NCBI GenBank assembly: GCA_964510225.1
Contig: CAZEAN010000012.1
Span: 1-64,000, forward strand
From: CAZEAN01 sp964510225
GTDB lineage: Bacteria; Planctomycetota; Planctomycetia; Isosphaerales; Isosphaeraceae
Length of the DNA stretch: 64,000 nt
Reading direction: 5' to 3'
The notes beneath the pieces are model-generated. The model did not search any database. It was not told the origin of the DNA and saw nothing but the letters and a program-made list of their open reading frames with translations. Of the stretch, positions 7,349-15,798 are shown piece after piece (position 1 is the first letter of the stretch; every line of letters starts with the position of its first letter). The position numbers and the translations under genes were made by a program.

Positions 7349-10300
7349 TCATTCGGAGGTCGATTCGGCTTTGACGGCAGCTCTTAATTGCTTTCGGGCC
7401 TGGGTCTCCCCAAATAGCCTAGCTTGTTTAAGTGCTAAGTCGCGGACCGATTCGGAGACCGTCTGGTCTCGATTGATGGCGTCACCTAAAACTGACTTAG
7501 AATCGGACTCTCGGAGCAGAAAACGGACCAGGCTGAGGGCATCTCTCTGGTCCCGGGTCTGATCTGTCACGGGCGAGGCATCCCAAAGACGGACAGTCTG
7601 ATCATCGCTTCCCGTCGCAAGTTGTTGGCCGTCGGGGGAGAAGGCGAGTGACAAGACGTTTCCATCGTGTTCACGGAGGGTAGCCAGCTCCGCCCCTGTC
7701 GCTGCGTCCCAGAGCCGGACCGTCCGGTCTGTACTTGCAGTGGCAAGTCGACGACCGTCGGAAGAAAAGGCAAGCGAGGAAATGTATCCCGCATGACCGC
7801 GGAGTTCGACCCTTGAATCTCCAGTCGAGAGATCCCAGAGCCGAACGCTGCGGTCACCACTTCCCGAAGCGAGCCAACGTCCATCAGGGGAAAAGGCCAG
7901 AGCCGAGACATTTCCCTGATGTCCCTGGAATCTCGCAAGCTCTATTCCACTCAACACGTCCCAGAGTCGGACGGTGTTATCCCAACTTCCGGAAGCAAGT
8001 TGGCGTCCATCGGGGGAAAATACCACGGACAAGACTCTATCAGTATGCCCTTTTAGAATCCCCAACTCAGCTCCACTCGTAGGATCCCAAAGTCGTATGG
8101 TGCTGTCCCAACTCCCCGTGGCGAGACGTTGGCCATCGGGGGAAAAAAAGAGTGAAGATACGCAACCTTCATGGCCTGTTAACGTCCTCAGACATTTTCC
8201 CGTCCCAGGATCCCAGAGCCGAACAGTCCGGTCGAGACTTCCGGTCCCGACTTGCCGACCGTCAGGAGAAAAGGTCACCGAGTGCACGCTGTCGTGATGG
8301 CCCTGGATGATGGCTTGTTCGCGACCCGTGTTGACATCCCAAAGCCGGACAGTCTGATCGGCACTTGCACTCGCGAGTTGTTCTCTGCTTGGAGAAAACG
8401 CCACGGAAAAGACAGTACCCGAGTGGCCTTGAAGTTGTACTGATTCGGGCACGATGGCTGCATCCCAGATCCGTGCCGTGCGGTCGATGCCTCCCGTTGC
8501 GAGTCGTCGACCATCCGGTGAAAAAGTGGCGTCGAAAACCTCTCCGGCGTGACCCCGAAGTGTGGTGAGAGCAACTCCTGTGGCCACATCCCAGAGCCTC
8601 ACGGTGCTGTCAGCACTTGCGGTCGCGAGGAACTGTCCGTCGGGAGAATAAGAGACCGCAGAAATCTTCCCGATGTGTCCCATCAGCGTCGCTAGTTTGC
8701 GTCTGGTCACTGCGTCCCAGAGCAGGACAGTCCGATCGGCACTTGTGGTTGCAAGCTGCTTCCCGTCTGGAGAAAAGGAGAGAGACAAGACGTCACCTGT
8801 ATGTCCTCGAATCACCGCCACTTCACTTCCTGTTGCTACATCCCAGAACCGGATGGTGTTATCCCAACTTCCACTCACCAATTGTTCGCCATTGGGAGAA
8901 AAGGAGACGCAAGCTACTTTCCCAACGTGACCGACAAGCTTGCCCAACTCTGCCCCTGTTGCGGTATCCCACAATCGGACAGTCTTGTCCCAGCTCGCCG
9001 TGGCAATCTGTTGCCCATCTGGCGAGAAAGCGATCGATAGGACGGTATTTGTGTGTCCCTCAAGGATCGCCAGTTCATGACCGGTCTCCGGATCCCAAAG
9101 CCGAGCAGTGCGATCCATGCTTGCGGTGGCGAGCCGTCGACCGTCGGGGGAGAATGCCACCGATGCAATCCTGTCCGTATGTCCCCGGAACGTTGCTAGC
9201 TCGACCCCGTTCGTCGTGTTCCAGATCCGGACCGTATTGTCCCAACTCCCGGTCGCTAGTAATCGACCATCGGGAGAGAACGCCACGGCATGAACTTCAT
9301 CTAAGTGACCACGTAGCAATCGCAACTCTGCCATGCAGGCTGCTTGGAGATAATACCACTCAAAGCCTCGGTGGTCGGTCTGATCTGAGTGAGAGGGAGT
9401 GAGTTCCGCCAGTCGACGTCGGACTTCCGCAAAGTTATTTGTCTCATAGTCGCGGTACGTCAGATTAATCTCTGAATTGTAATAGAGTCGCGCAAACCGC
9501 TCACGCTCATGACGCTCGGCCGACCTCGCCAGCGACAGTTCTTTATTGACATGTGTCTGGACGCCGACAATAGTCCCAAGCCCCAGCAAAAGAGCCAACA
9601 AGGCCACCGCTGCACTCGCGACGACGGTTCGGTGCCGGGTTGCCCAACGTCGGGCTTGGCGGCTCCAAGGCTCGTCGTAGGCACTCACGGGTTCGTCTGC
9701 TGTCCAACGTTCGATGTCCTCTGAGAGTGCCTGAGCTGAGGTGTGGCGATCGTCAGGATTTAACGCCATCGCGCGCAAGCAGACTGCCTCTAGTGCTAGG
9801 TCGATTGACGGATCACGTTCTCGAGGTTTGGGGAACTCACCATTTTGCACTCGAATGAGAACTTCCGGAGTTCGCCCATCGAATGCCGCTCTACCTGTGA
9901 GCAATTCGTAGAGCGTGGCGCCCAAGTTGTACACGTCAGATGGAGGACCGACCGATTCGAGATCCCCCCGCGCTTGCTCGGGGCTCATGTACGCTGGGGT
10001 TCCGAGTGCTTGTCCAGGCAACGTCTGCCGCGACCCACTGGAGGAAGGAGGGCTCAACACTCCCTCTTCGGAGCGTTCCGTTTCCGGAGGGCGACCAAGA
10101 GCCTTCGCGAGTCCCCAATCAACAACGAGCGTCTCTCCGTGTTTGCCGACGATAATGTTGCTCGGCTTGATGTCGCGGTGCAATACCCCTCGACTATGAG
10201 CGTACTCAATTGCGTTGCAGACGTCCGTAAACCTTCGGAGCAGATTTCTAAGTTCCAGCGACCTGCGACTCGGATCTCCTTTAAGCGATTGATCCGAATG

Positions 10301-10960
10301 AAAACGATCAATCGCTTGCTTGAGCGAGCAACCTTTAACAAACCGCATCGCGTAATAAGGCCGGCCATCCTCATCGGCACCGAGTCCATAGACGGGGACG
10401 ATTCCAGGATGTTCTAAGTTACCCGTGATTTCAGCCTCGACCAGAAAGCGTTGGCGACTTATGGGATCGTCCGCGTGATGGTCAAGGATCTGCTTCAGCG
10501 CTACTTCACGGTTCAACTCGGCGTCGAATGCGACGAAAACGGCGCCGAGGTTTCCTCGGGCATGCGGGCGGAGAATCCTAAATCGTTGTGGGTCCGTTGT
10601 GGACGATCCAACGCCTTTAGCTGACGTTTCATCAGTGGAGTTGACACGCGTTGAAGAGCTAAGCGAGGAAATCGTCGCGCTCAGTGCTGTGCTGTCGAGT
10701 TCTTGGAGTGGTCGACGAGTCTGTAGAGAGCCCAGGCACTTTTCGGCTTCCCTATTGTCTTTCTCCAAGTGGTCATCAAGGATGCTTTCGACTGCCCTGC
10801 ACTGTGTGGCATCGAGATCTCCTCGTTCGATGAGATGATCACTCAGAGATCGAGTCTTGTCATGCGTCCACGCTTGGACCGTATCGGTGAGTTGGCGCTG
10901 GTCAATCAACCCATTTTGCAGGGCAAGGATCCCGAAGAGCAGATCGCGATCTGCCGACAT
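7349..10960 (-). CDS. Ser/Thr protein kinase with 14 WD40 repeats
   Basis: A 1203-residue protein. An N-terminal region of about 125 residues (helical start, then a Ser/Thr-rich linker) leads into the kinase domain (about 128-420): glycine loop HARGNLGAV, K156 in VALKQI, HRDIKPSNI with D263, DWG at 281-283, GTPAYMSPEQ. One membrane segment lies at about 446-466 and is followed by a linker (about 467-549). Residues 550-1137 are 14 WD40 repeats of exactly 42 residues each (GH ... FSPDGRxLATxSxDxTVRLWD), enough for two seven-bladed propellers. A 66-residue tail closes the protein. Membrane topology would put the propellers outside the cytoplasm if there is only one span. GGGAG lies 8-12 bases before the ATG. 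Substrates and ligands are unknown. Confidence 0.95.
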   Translation of the reverse strand: MSADRDLLFGILALQNGLIDQRQLTDTVQAWTHDKTRSLSDHLIERGDLDATQCRAVESILDDHLEKDNREAEKCLGSLQTRRPLQELDSTALSATISSLSSSTRVNSTDETSAKGVGSSTTDPQRFRILRPHARGNLGAVFVAFDAELNREVALKQILDHHADDPISRQRFLVEAEITGNLEHPGIVPVYGLGADEDGRPYYAMRFVKGCSLKQAIDRFHSDQSLKGDPSRRSLELRNLLRRFTDVCNAIEYAHSRGVLHRDIKPSNIIVGKHGETLVVDWGLAKALGRPPETERSEEGVLSPPSSSGSRQTLPGQALGTPAYMSPEQARGDLESVGPPSDVYNLGATLYELLTGRAAFDGRTPEVLIRVQNGEFPKPRERDPSIDLALEAVCLRAMALNPDDRHTSAQALSEDIERWTADEPVSAYDEPWSRQARRWATRHRTVVASAAVALLALLLGLGTIVGVQTHVNKELSLARSAERHERERFARLYYNSEINLTYRDYETNNFAEVRRRLAELTPSHSDQTDHRGFEWYYLQAACMAELRLLRGHLDEVHAVAFSPDGRLLATGSWDNTVRIWNTTNGVELATFRGHTDRIASVAFSPDGRRLATASMDRTARLWDPETGHELAILEGHTNTVLSIAFSPDGQQIATASWDKTVRLWDTATGAELGKLVGHVGKVACVSFSPNGEQLVSGSWDNTIRFWDVATGSEVAVIRGHTGDVLSLSFSPDGKQLATTSADRTVLLWDAVTRRKLATLMGHIGKISAVSYSPDGQFLATASADSTVRLWDVATGVALTTLRGHAGEVFDATFSPDGRRLATGGIDRTARIWDAAIVPESVQLQGHSGTVFSVAFSPSREQLASASADQTVRLWDVNTGREQAIIQGHHDSVHSVTFSPDGRQVGTGSLDRTVRLWDPGTGKCLRTLTGHEGCVSSLFFSPDGQRLATGSWDSTIRLWDPTSGAELGILKGHTDRVLSVVFSPDGRQLASGSWDNTVRLWDVLSGIELARFQGHQGNVSALAFSPDGRWLASGSGDRSVRLWDLSTGDSRVELRGHAGYISSLAFSSDGRRLATASTDRTVRLWDAATGAELATLREHDGNVLSLAFSPDGQQLATGSDDQTVRLWDASPVTDQTRDQRDALSLVRFLLRESDSKSVLGDAINRDQTVSESVRDLALKQARLFGETQARKQLRAAVKAESTSE
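7550..9313 (-). repeat. Fourteen tandem 126-bp coding repeats (WD40)
   Basis: DNA encoding residues 550-1137 of the kinase. All 14 units are 126 bp with no spacing change. The best-conserved positions encode FSPDG, the LATxSxD segment and VRLWD. Units differ at many synonymous and non-synonymous sites, so they are not a recent amplification. Confidence 0.9.
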
Positions 10961-10985
10961 GGGCAGACTCCCAAGAGTTGCTATT

Positions 10986-11032
10986 TCACACGCTCATGGA
11001 GCACGAGGGTCACACGCTCATGGAGCACGAGG
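10986..11032 (-). repeat. 24-bp direct repeat in the kinase-WD40 leader
   Basis: Two copies of a 23-base identical sequence (TCACACGCTCATGGAG... on the plus strand) begin at 10986 and 11010, a period of 24. They lie 26-72 bases upstream of the kinase ATG, outside the coding frame (each copy contains an in-frame TGA relative to the kinase). They may be operator-like sites or a slipped-strand duplication. Confidence 0.85.
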
Positions 11033-11193
11033 CGGCTGGGAAAGATGATATGATCCTAACCCAGAATCTTGGCGTCGTACACGATTGATGACCCTATTCG
11101 GCATCGAACTTGGTCAGAGTCAATGGATTCTCTTGGATCAAAGAACCGTAGGAGATTCGAGATAATCCATCGTCTTCGGGGCTGAACGGAGCG

Positions 11194-12357
11194 TTATCGA
11201 ACGATTCTTTCACGGAGATTCGAAATCGCGATTCGTTGAGAAGTGTTAGTATCTTCGATCTCGGCAGGGATGCGTTCTGGTTGGTATTCGCTAATATAAT
11301 AATGCCGGGTTGTCTGGTGGCGGGTTTCAGCGTGGGACATCAGAATCGCACAGACTGCTTCAGTAAACGCCACCGCGCCGTCGATTGCTAAGTGATGGGG
11401 ATCAAAAAACGCGCTCTCGGGATAGTCGACCGTCCGACTATCGAGAATGACGACGTGGGAATAACGCTTGAGGATTGCCTTCATAAATCGGCTGTAGTCT
11501 TCGTCGAACCCACTCCGACGACATTCTTCCCCGAGTCCAGACGAGACGGGGGTGATGACCCAATAAACTGGAATCTCATGCTCGCCGGCAAGTTTCAAGA
11601 AACGGTCAACATAAGACAGCGCAATAAAGTGAAACTGAGTATCCGGGTAATTCAAGGCACGCCACTGGTTGAAATCATAGTCGGAGGAGTCGAACGTCGG
11701 CGGCATCATTTGTCCGCCACGGTTGACCCTCCAATTACGATGGAAGAACCCTTTGTTGTAGCGACGCGAAGGATCATCCCCTGTCAAACAACTCACCGTC
11801 ATCGCCCGAAGATTGAGACGATTCCGAGCCACTGGAAGAAGGGTCCGGGTCACGAATGCACCGAGAAGTTCGGGGTTCCCTGTGGAGAGTCCAAGATCAA
11901 GCGATTCACTCAAGTTGGTTAAGTGAGGTGATAACTCGATGGCATCTCGGGGCGAACTTCGGAGAAATTGTGGGAAATAGTTGACCAGAATCATCTCAGG
12001 CTTGTGACCTTGGTCGATCACCCGACGGAGCAAGAAGTAGCTTGCCGACGCTTGGCCGCCCACAAGCGAAAAGTTATAGGCAGATTTGCCCAAGCGTTGT
12101 TCGATGATCTGCGGAGCAAGTGCAAGCTTGAGTTGGCTATCGCCGAAGCAGAGAACTTCAGATCCCGCAGCATCGGCCTCAAAAACTGCTTGCGACGTGA
12201 TCATCCAATTCCATTGAAACTCGTTGAGGATGTCGAGCGAAGAAGATTCAATCATAAACTCCACAAGCCCAATCACCATTAGCGCGACCAAGAGGCCGAC
12301 GGGAATCCGTCGGAACAGCGCGAAGCGATGAGAACGGTTCTCGTTGTGATCGGTCAC
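11194..12357 (-). CDS. Membrane-anchored SGNH-fold hydrolase/acyltransferase-like protein
   Basis: A 387-residue protein: short basic N-terminus, one hydrophobic segment (about 18-35), then a periplasmic SGNH-type domain. The nucleophile motif is CFGDSQ (block I), and a late DPHHLAIDGAVAF supplies a DxxH-like catalytic pair. AlgJ/AlgX-like and related members of this fold move acetyl groups on polysaccharides; no MBOAT partner is adjacent, so that role is only possible. The GTG at 12357 is chosen because AAGGAGG lies 6 bases upstream; the longer frame (TTG at 12396) has no such site. It precedes the kinase gene and follows fabF on the same strand. Confidence 0.7.
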   Translation of the reverse strand: MTDHNENRSHRFALFRRIPVGLLVALMVIGLVEFMIESSSLDILNEFQWNWMITSQAVFEADAAGSEVLCFGDSQLKLALAPQIIEQRLGKSAYNFSLVGGQASASYFLLRRVIDQGHKPEMILVNYFPQFLRSSPRDAIELSPHLTNLSESLDLGLSTGNPELLGAFVTRTLLPVARNRLNLRAMTVSCLTGDDPSRRYNKGFFHRNWRVNRGGQMMPPTFDSSDYDFNQWRALNYPDTQFHFIALSYVDRFLKLAGEHEIPVYWVITPVSSGLGEECRRSGFDEDYSRFMKAILKRYSHVVILDSRTVDYPESAFFDPHHLAIDGAVAFTEAVCAILMSHAETRHQTTRHYYISEYQPERIPAEIEDTNTSQRIAISNLRERIVR

Positions 12358-12450
12358 GGCGGGCCTCCTTACATACGCCGTTTTAAAATCGATCAATAAA
12401 GCTCGTTGATTCTTAAACTAGAGTTATTTCATGCATATCGAATCAGCAAG

Positions 12451-13695
12451 CTAGACTCGACCGATGAGGAGACTGGCGTTATGGCCTCCAAAGCCGAAAC
12501 TATTTGACATCACCCGATCGACCCGGACTTCGCGTGCTTCATGTGGGATGTAGTCGAGATCACAACCCTCGCCCGGTTGGTCAAGGTTGATTGTCGGAGG
12601 AAGCACACCATGCCGGATCGCAAGTGCCGAGGCGATCAGTTCGACTCCACCGGAGGCCCCAAGTAAGTGACCCAGGTGGCTCTTCGTACTTGAGACCAGG
12701 AGACCCTTTTTGGCATAGTCGCCAAAGAGGGTTTTCATAGCGCGAGTCTCGGCGAGATCACCAAGGGGCGTACTCGTACCGTGGGCGTTGATGTAGCCGA
12801 CATCGGTCGGATGACATCCCGCGTCGTTAAGGCATATCTTCATTGCCCGATACGCACCACGACCTTCTTCATCCGGTGCCGTAATGTGCGTCCCGTCGGC
12901 TGACATACCGTATCCAAGGACTTCAGCATAGACATTGGCTGATCTTGCCCGGGCCACTTCTTCTGCCTCAAGGATCAGAATGCCTGCCCCTTCAGAGAGG
13001 ACAAAACCGTCACGGTCTTGATCAAAGGGCCGACTCGCGGTCGTCGGGCTATCATTCTTGGTCGAGAGCGCTCGCATCGAGGCGAACCCACCGAGTCCCA
13101 TGTGAGTAATCGCCGCCTCACTACCACCCGTGATCATCAGGTCGGCCCAGCCTTCCTGAATCATCTTATAAGCATCCCCGATTGCATTTGCGGCACTCGC
13201 ACAGGCGGTTGCCATTGCCGATGCCGGTCCCTGGAGGCCGTACTTGATTGAAAGCTGTCCGGTGGCGGCATTGACCATCAGCTTCGGGATCGTAAACGCG
13301 CTGATCCGTCCTGGACCTTTCTCAATGAAGTTCCGATATTGCTCTTCGAACTCATTGAGACCACCGATACCGGATCCGATGAAAACGCCGGAACGATCTA
13401 AGGGTATTGGAGGATTCGTAAAGTCAAGCCCCGCGTCTTTGACCGCTTCATCACCGGCGACAAGGGCAAACTGAGCAAACCGGTCGAGTCGCCGGGCCTC
13501 TTTGACGCCGAAGAGTGCGGCAGGATCCCAATCGCGGACCTGTCCTCCGAAGTGGACCTTGAAGGCAGTTGTGTCGAAGAGGGTGAGTTGACCGACACCG
13601 CTCCGACCTTCGAGGAGGCCAGACCAAAACGATTTAACATCATGACCGAGTCCGGTGACGACACCGATCCCCGTGATGAAAACGCGACGTGACAT
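12451..13695 (-). CDS. fabF: Beta-ketoacyl-ACP synthase II
   Basis: Condenses malonyl-ACP with acyl-ACP in fatty-acid elongation. The 414-residue length is typical. The Cys-His-His triad is visible: C165 in TACASA, H305 in NAHGTSTPLGD, and H343 in KSHLGHLLGASGG. FGFGGHNASLLIG is the usual C-terminal oxyanion-loop segment. It lies directly after acpP on the same strand (gap 159 bases), the normal acpP-fabF arrangement. The start is ATG at 13695. Confidence 0.96.
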   Translation of the reverse strand: MSRRVFITGIGVVTGLGHDVKSFWSGLLEGRSGVGQLTLFDTTAFKVHFGGQVRDWDPAALFGVKEARRLDRFAQFALVAGDEAVKDAGLDFTNPPIPLDRSGVFIGSGIGGLNEFEEQYRNFIEKGPGRISAFTIPKLMVNAATGQLSIKYGLQGPASAMATACASAANAIGDAYKMIQEGWADLMITGGSEAAITHMGLGGFASMRALSTKNDSPTTASRPFDQDRDGFVLSEGAGILILEAEEVARARSANVYAEVLGYGMSADGTHITAPDEEGRGAYRAMKICLNDAGCHPTDVGYINAHGTSTPLGDLAETRAMKTLFGDYAKKGLLVSSTKSHLGHLLGASGGVELIASALAIRHGVLPPTINLDQPGEGCDLDYIPHEAREVRVDRVMSNSFGFGGHNASLLIGRV

Positions 13696-13854
13696 GACAG
13701 CTCGATTCGATTCCGGGACCGGTTCGGAATAATGATTCCGAAGACTCTCGATCTAGGACGGCGGGATCAATACGACTACCGAGTCTTCCCGACTCTAAAC
13801 GCTTCCTTAGAGAAGGAAGTAGCCATCGTCTTACCAAAGAATTGGGACGAACAG

Positions 13855-14091
13855 TTATTGATTCGAGTTCTCTTCGATATAATCAATCGCCTGTCCGACA
13901 TTTTGAATCTTCTCAGCCTGTTCGTCAGGAATCTGGATATCGAACTCTTCCTCAAACTCCATCACGAGTTCGACGGTGTCGAGTGAGTCGGCACCGAGGT
14001 CTTTCACGAATTCTGTTTCGCGAGTGATTTGGTCTTTTGCGTAACCCATCTGCTCACTTACGATCTCGATCACTCGTTCTTCGACAGACAC
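13855..14091 (-). CDS. acpP: Acyl carrier protein
   Basis: A 78-residue acidic protein with the phosphopantetheine site DSLDTVELVMEFEEEF (S36). It carries growing acyl chains for the Fab enzymes. The start is GTG at 14091, with a strong AAGGAGG six bases upstream. It sits between fabG (310 bases upstream) and fabF. The long gap before it suggests its own promoter, as expected for an abundant protein. Confidence 0.97.
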   Translation of the reverse strand: MSVEERVIEIVSEQMGYAKDQITRETEFVKDLGADSLDTVELVMEFEEEFDIQIPDEQAEKIQNVGQAIDYIEENSNQ

Positions 14092-14400
14092 GAGGAACCT
14101 CCTTGGTCGGAATCTATATCAATGATCGCCGATCGTTCGATCGTGATTGTTTTGAGACCCCAAAAGGGTAGTCGATACAATCAGTACGAGCCGAACATCA
14201 GCAAACGTCAATAGAAAACGGACTCGACGACCGGGCAGAGCGGGATGGCCGCGAGTCGTTGCCAAGGTCGAGAAGTCGAGGGTAGCGCCATTGATCGATC
14301 AACCCTGAGGGCAACACCTTATCACTCCCTGAACCGATTGTCTACGCGTCAATCTGACTCAAGAACGAGTGAGGGTCTTCGCTCCTCAGGATCAATCGAA
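14092..14400. other. Intergenic region between fabG and acpP
   Basis: A 309-base gap with no credible gene. On the minus strand a good -35 box TTGACG lies at 14206-14211; the best -10 candidate, TACTGA (14181-14186), has a long 19-base spacer, so the acpP promoter is only tentative. The acpP Shine-Dalgarno is at 14098-14104. Confidence 0.35.
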
Positions 14401-15177
14401 CTAGGCCGTCATTCCGCCATCAACTGCGATCACCTGACCTGTGAGATATCGAGCCCCGGCGCCACAGAGATAGCAAACGAGGTCGGCGATATCCTCGGGT
14501 TGGCCGAACCGCTTCATTGGTACATGATCTTTGACCACCTCTTTGATCTTGTCGGGAAGCACATCTGTCATATCGGTTTCGATGAACCCCGGCGCTACTG
14601 CATTAACCGTAATATTCCTCGAGGCCAGCTCCTTAGCGACGGTTCTGGTGAAGCCAACTAATCCAGCTTTGCTTGCGGAGTAATTCGCTTGACCTGGATT
14701 GCCGACCAATCCTGCAACGCTTGAGATGTTGACGATCCTTCCATAACGCTTGCGCATCATGAGCATTCCGACCGCCTTCGTCATGTAGAAGGGTCCGAAG
14801 AGATTGGTCTCAAGGACATCACGGAACGATTCGTCCTCCATCCGGAGCATCAACGAATCCTTGGTAATACCGGCATTGTTGACAAGGACATGAATTGTCT
14901 CAAATTTCGCTTCGACCTCGCTCACAATCCGCTCGACGTCTTCCGGCTTGGAAACACTTCCTGCGAAAGGCTCGATGACGCCTCCAGCAGACCGGATCGC
15001 TTCGATCGTGCCACTCAAGCCCTCAACAGAACGGGCTACTGCCGCGATTGTCGCACCGGATCGAGCGAGCCGCTCCGCGATCGCCCGGCCAATCCCTCGA
15101 GAAGCGCCCGTGACGAGTGCAACTTGTCCTGAGAGGTCGACAGTACATCCATTTGCAGGAGATTCAGCATGAGCCAT
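14401..15177 (-). CDS. fabG: 3-oxoacyl-ACP reductase
   Basis: A 258-residue short-chain dehydrogenase that reduces 3-oxoacyl-ACP with NADPH. The TGASRGIG cofactor motif (23-30), NNAG (100-103), S153 and YSASK (Y166, K170) are all present. The C-terminal LTGQVIAVDGGM is typical of FabG. Its first 14 residues (MAHAESPANGCTVD) are an extra tail before the fold. Position between the HD protein and acpP supports the fatty-acid role over other SDR functions. Confidence 0.94.
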   Translation of the reverse strand: MAHAESPANGCTVDLSGQVALVTGASRGIGRAIAERLARSGATIAAVARSVEGLSGTIEAIRSAGGVIEPFAGSVSKPEDVERIVSEVEAKFETIHVLVNNAGITKDSLMLRMEDESFRDVLETNLFGPFYMTKAVGMLMMRKRYGRIVNISSVAGLVGNPGQANYSASKAGLVGFTRTVAKELASRNITVNAVAPGFIETDMTDVLPDKIKEVVKDHVPMKRFGQPEDIADLVCYLCGAGARYLTGQVIAVDGGMTA

Positions 15178-15333
15178 TCCGAGTGCAACTCCCTGTCGAG
15201 GTTGGCGATCCGTCTCCGAAGTCCCACCCGCTCAAAACACAGCATGCGGGTCAGATCAATAGACGTTGTTATAAACCTCTCCCTCGGGAACGATCAACCC
15301 CAATCGATCCCTGAGTGTTTAAGGGAAAGTCCG

Positions 15334-15771
15334 TTATTGAGACTCGGTCTCCAGCCGTGCGACCGCACGTCGATAGCGAGCGAGGCGCCGTTCCGTGGCC
15401 TCGGTGATCCTCGAGAGTCGGGTCACGTCTAGGTTGTCGGCGAGATCGGCTAGTTTGACTTCTCGAGCGATCGGATTCCGAGCGATCTGCTCGATATACG
15501 TTTCATAATCATCCTGAGGCCCATGCGTAAGGAGTTCGACTGCTTCGATTACCTCGTCCGTGTAACCGAATTGACGAAGGTCATTCAGCGTAACCTCCGT
15601 ATCCTCAACCACATCATGGAGCAGCGCAACCTGCCTTGTAGTAAGCTCCTTGACTCGGAGCATCACACGGATCGGGTGGAGGATGTACGGTTCTCCTGCC
15701 TTATCGACTTGGCCTTGGTGAGCCTGAGCTACAAGGACGATTGTCTCTTCTAAGGTTGGCACTGGATCCAT
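15334..15771 (-). CDS. Small HD-domain hydrolase, (p)ppGpp-hydrolase/MESH1-like
   Basis: A 145-residue protein consisting only of a RelA/SpoT-type HD hydrolase domain. Visible motifs: AHQGQVDKAGEPYILHPIRV (metal-binding His), LLHDVVEDTEV (HDxxED) and KLADLADNLD. There is no synthetase, TGS or ACT domain, so it resembles small alarmone hydrolases of the MESH1/SAH type, which remove the 3'-pyrophosphate of (p)ppGpp. Biochemical activity is inferred. It lies 27 bases behind the TPR/FG-GAP gene and 156 bases ahead of fabG, inside the fab cluster. In E. coli SpoT binds acyl carrier protein, so the neighbourhood may be meaningful. Confidence 0.82.
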   Translation of the reverse strand: MDPVPTLEETIVLVAQAHQGQVDKAGEPYILHPIRVMLRVKELTTRQVALLHDVVEDTEVTLNDLRQFGYTDEVIEAVELLTHGPQDDYETYIEQIARNPIAREVKLADLADNLDVTRLSRITEATERRLARYRRAVARLETESQ

Positions 15772-15798
15772 CGCAAACTACCCAATCTTCTTGAATCT

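Noticed and set aside
7550..9313. CRISPR-like regular spacing
   Set aside because: The repeats are 126 bp, coding and WD40-like; no short identical repeats with unique spacers are present.
8617..9402. Plus-strand frame of 261 codons
   Set aside because: Shadow of the WD40 repeats; its regular pattern comes from the 126-bp coding periodicity.
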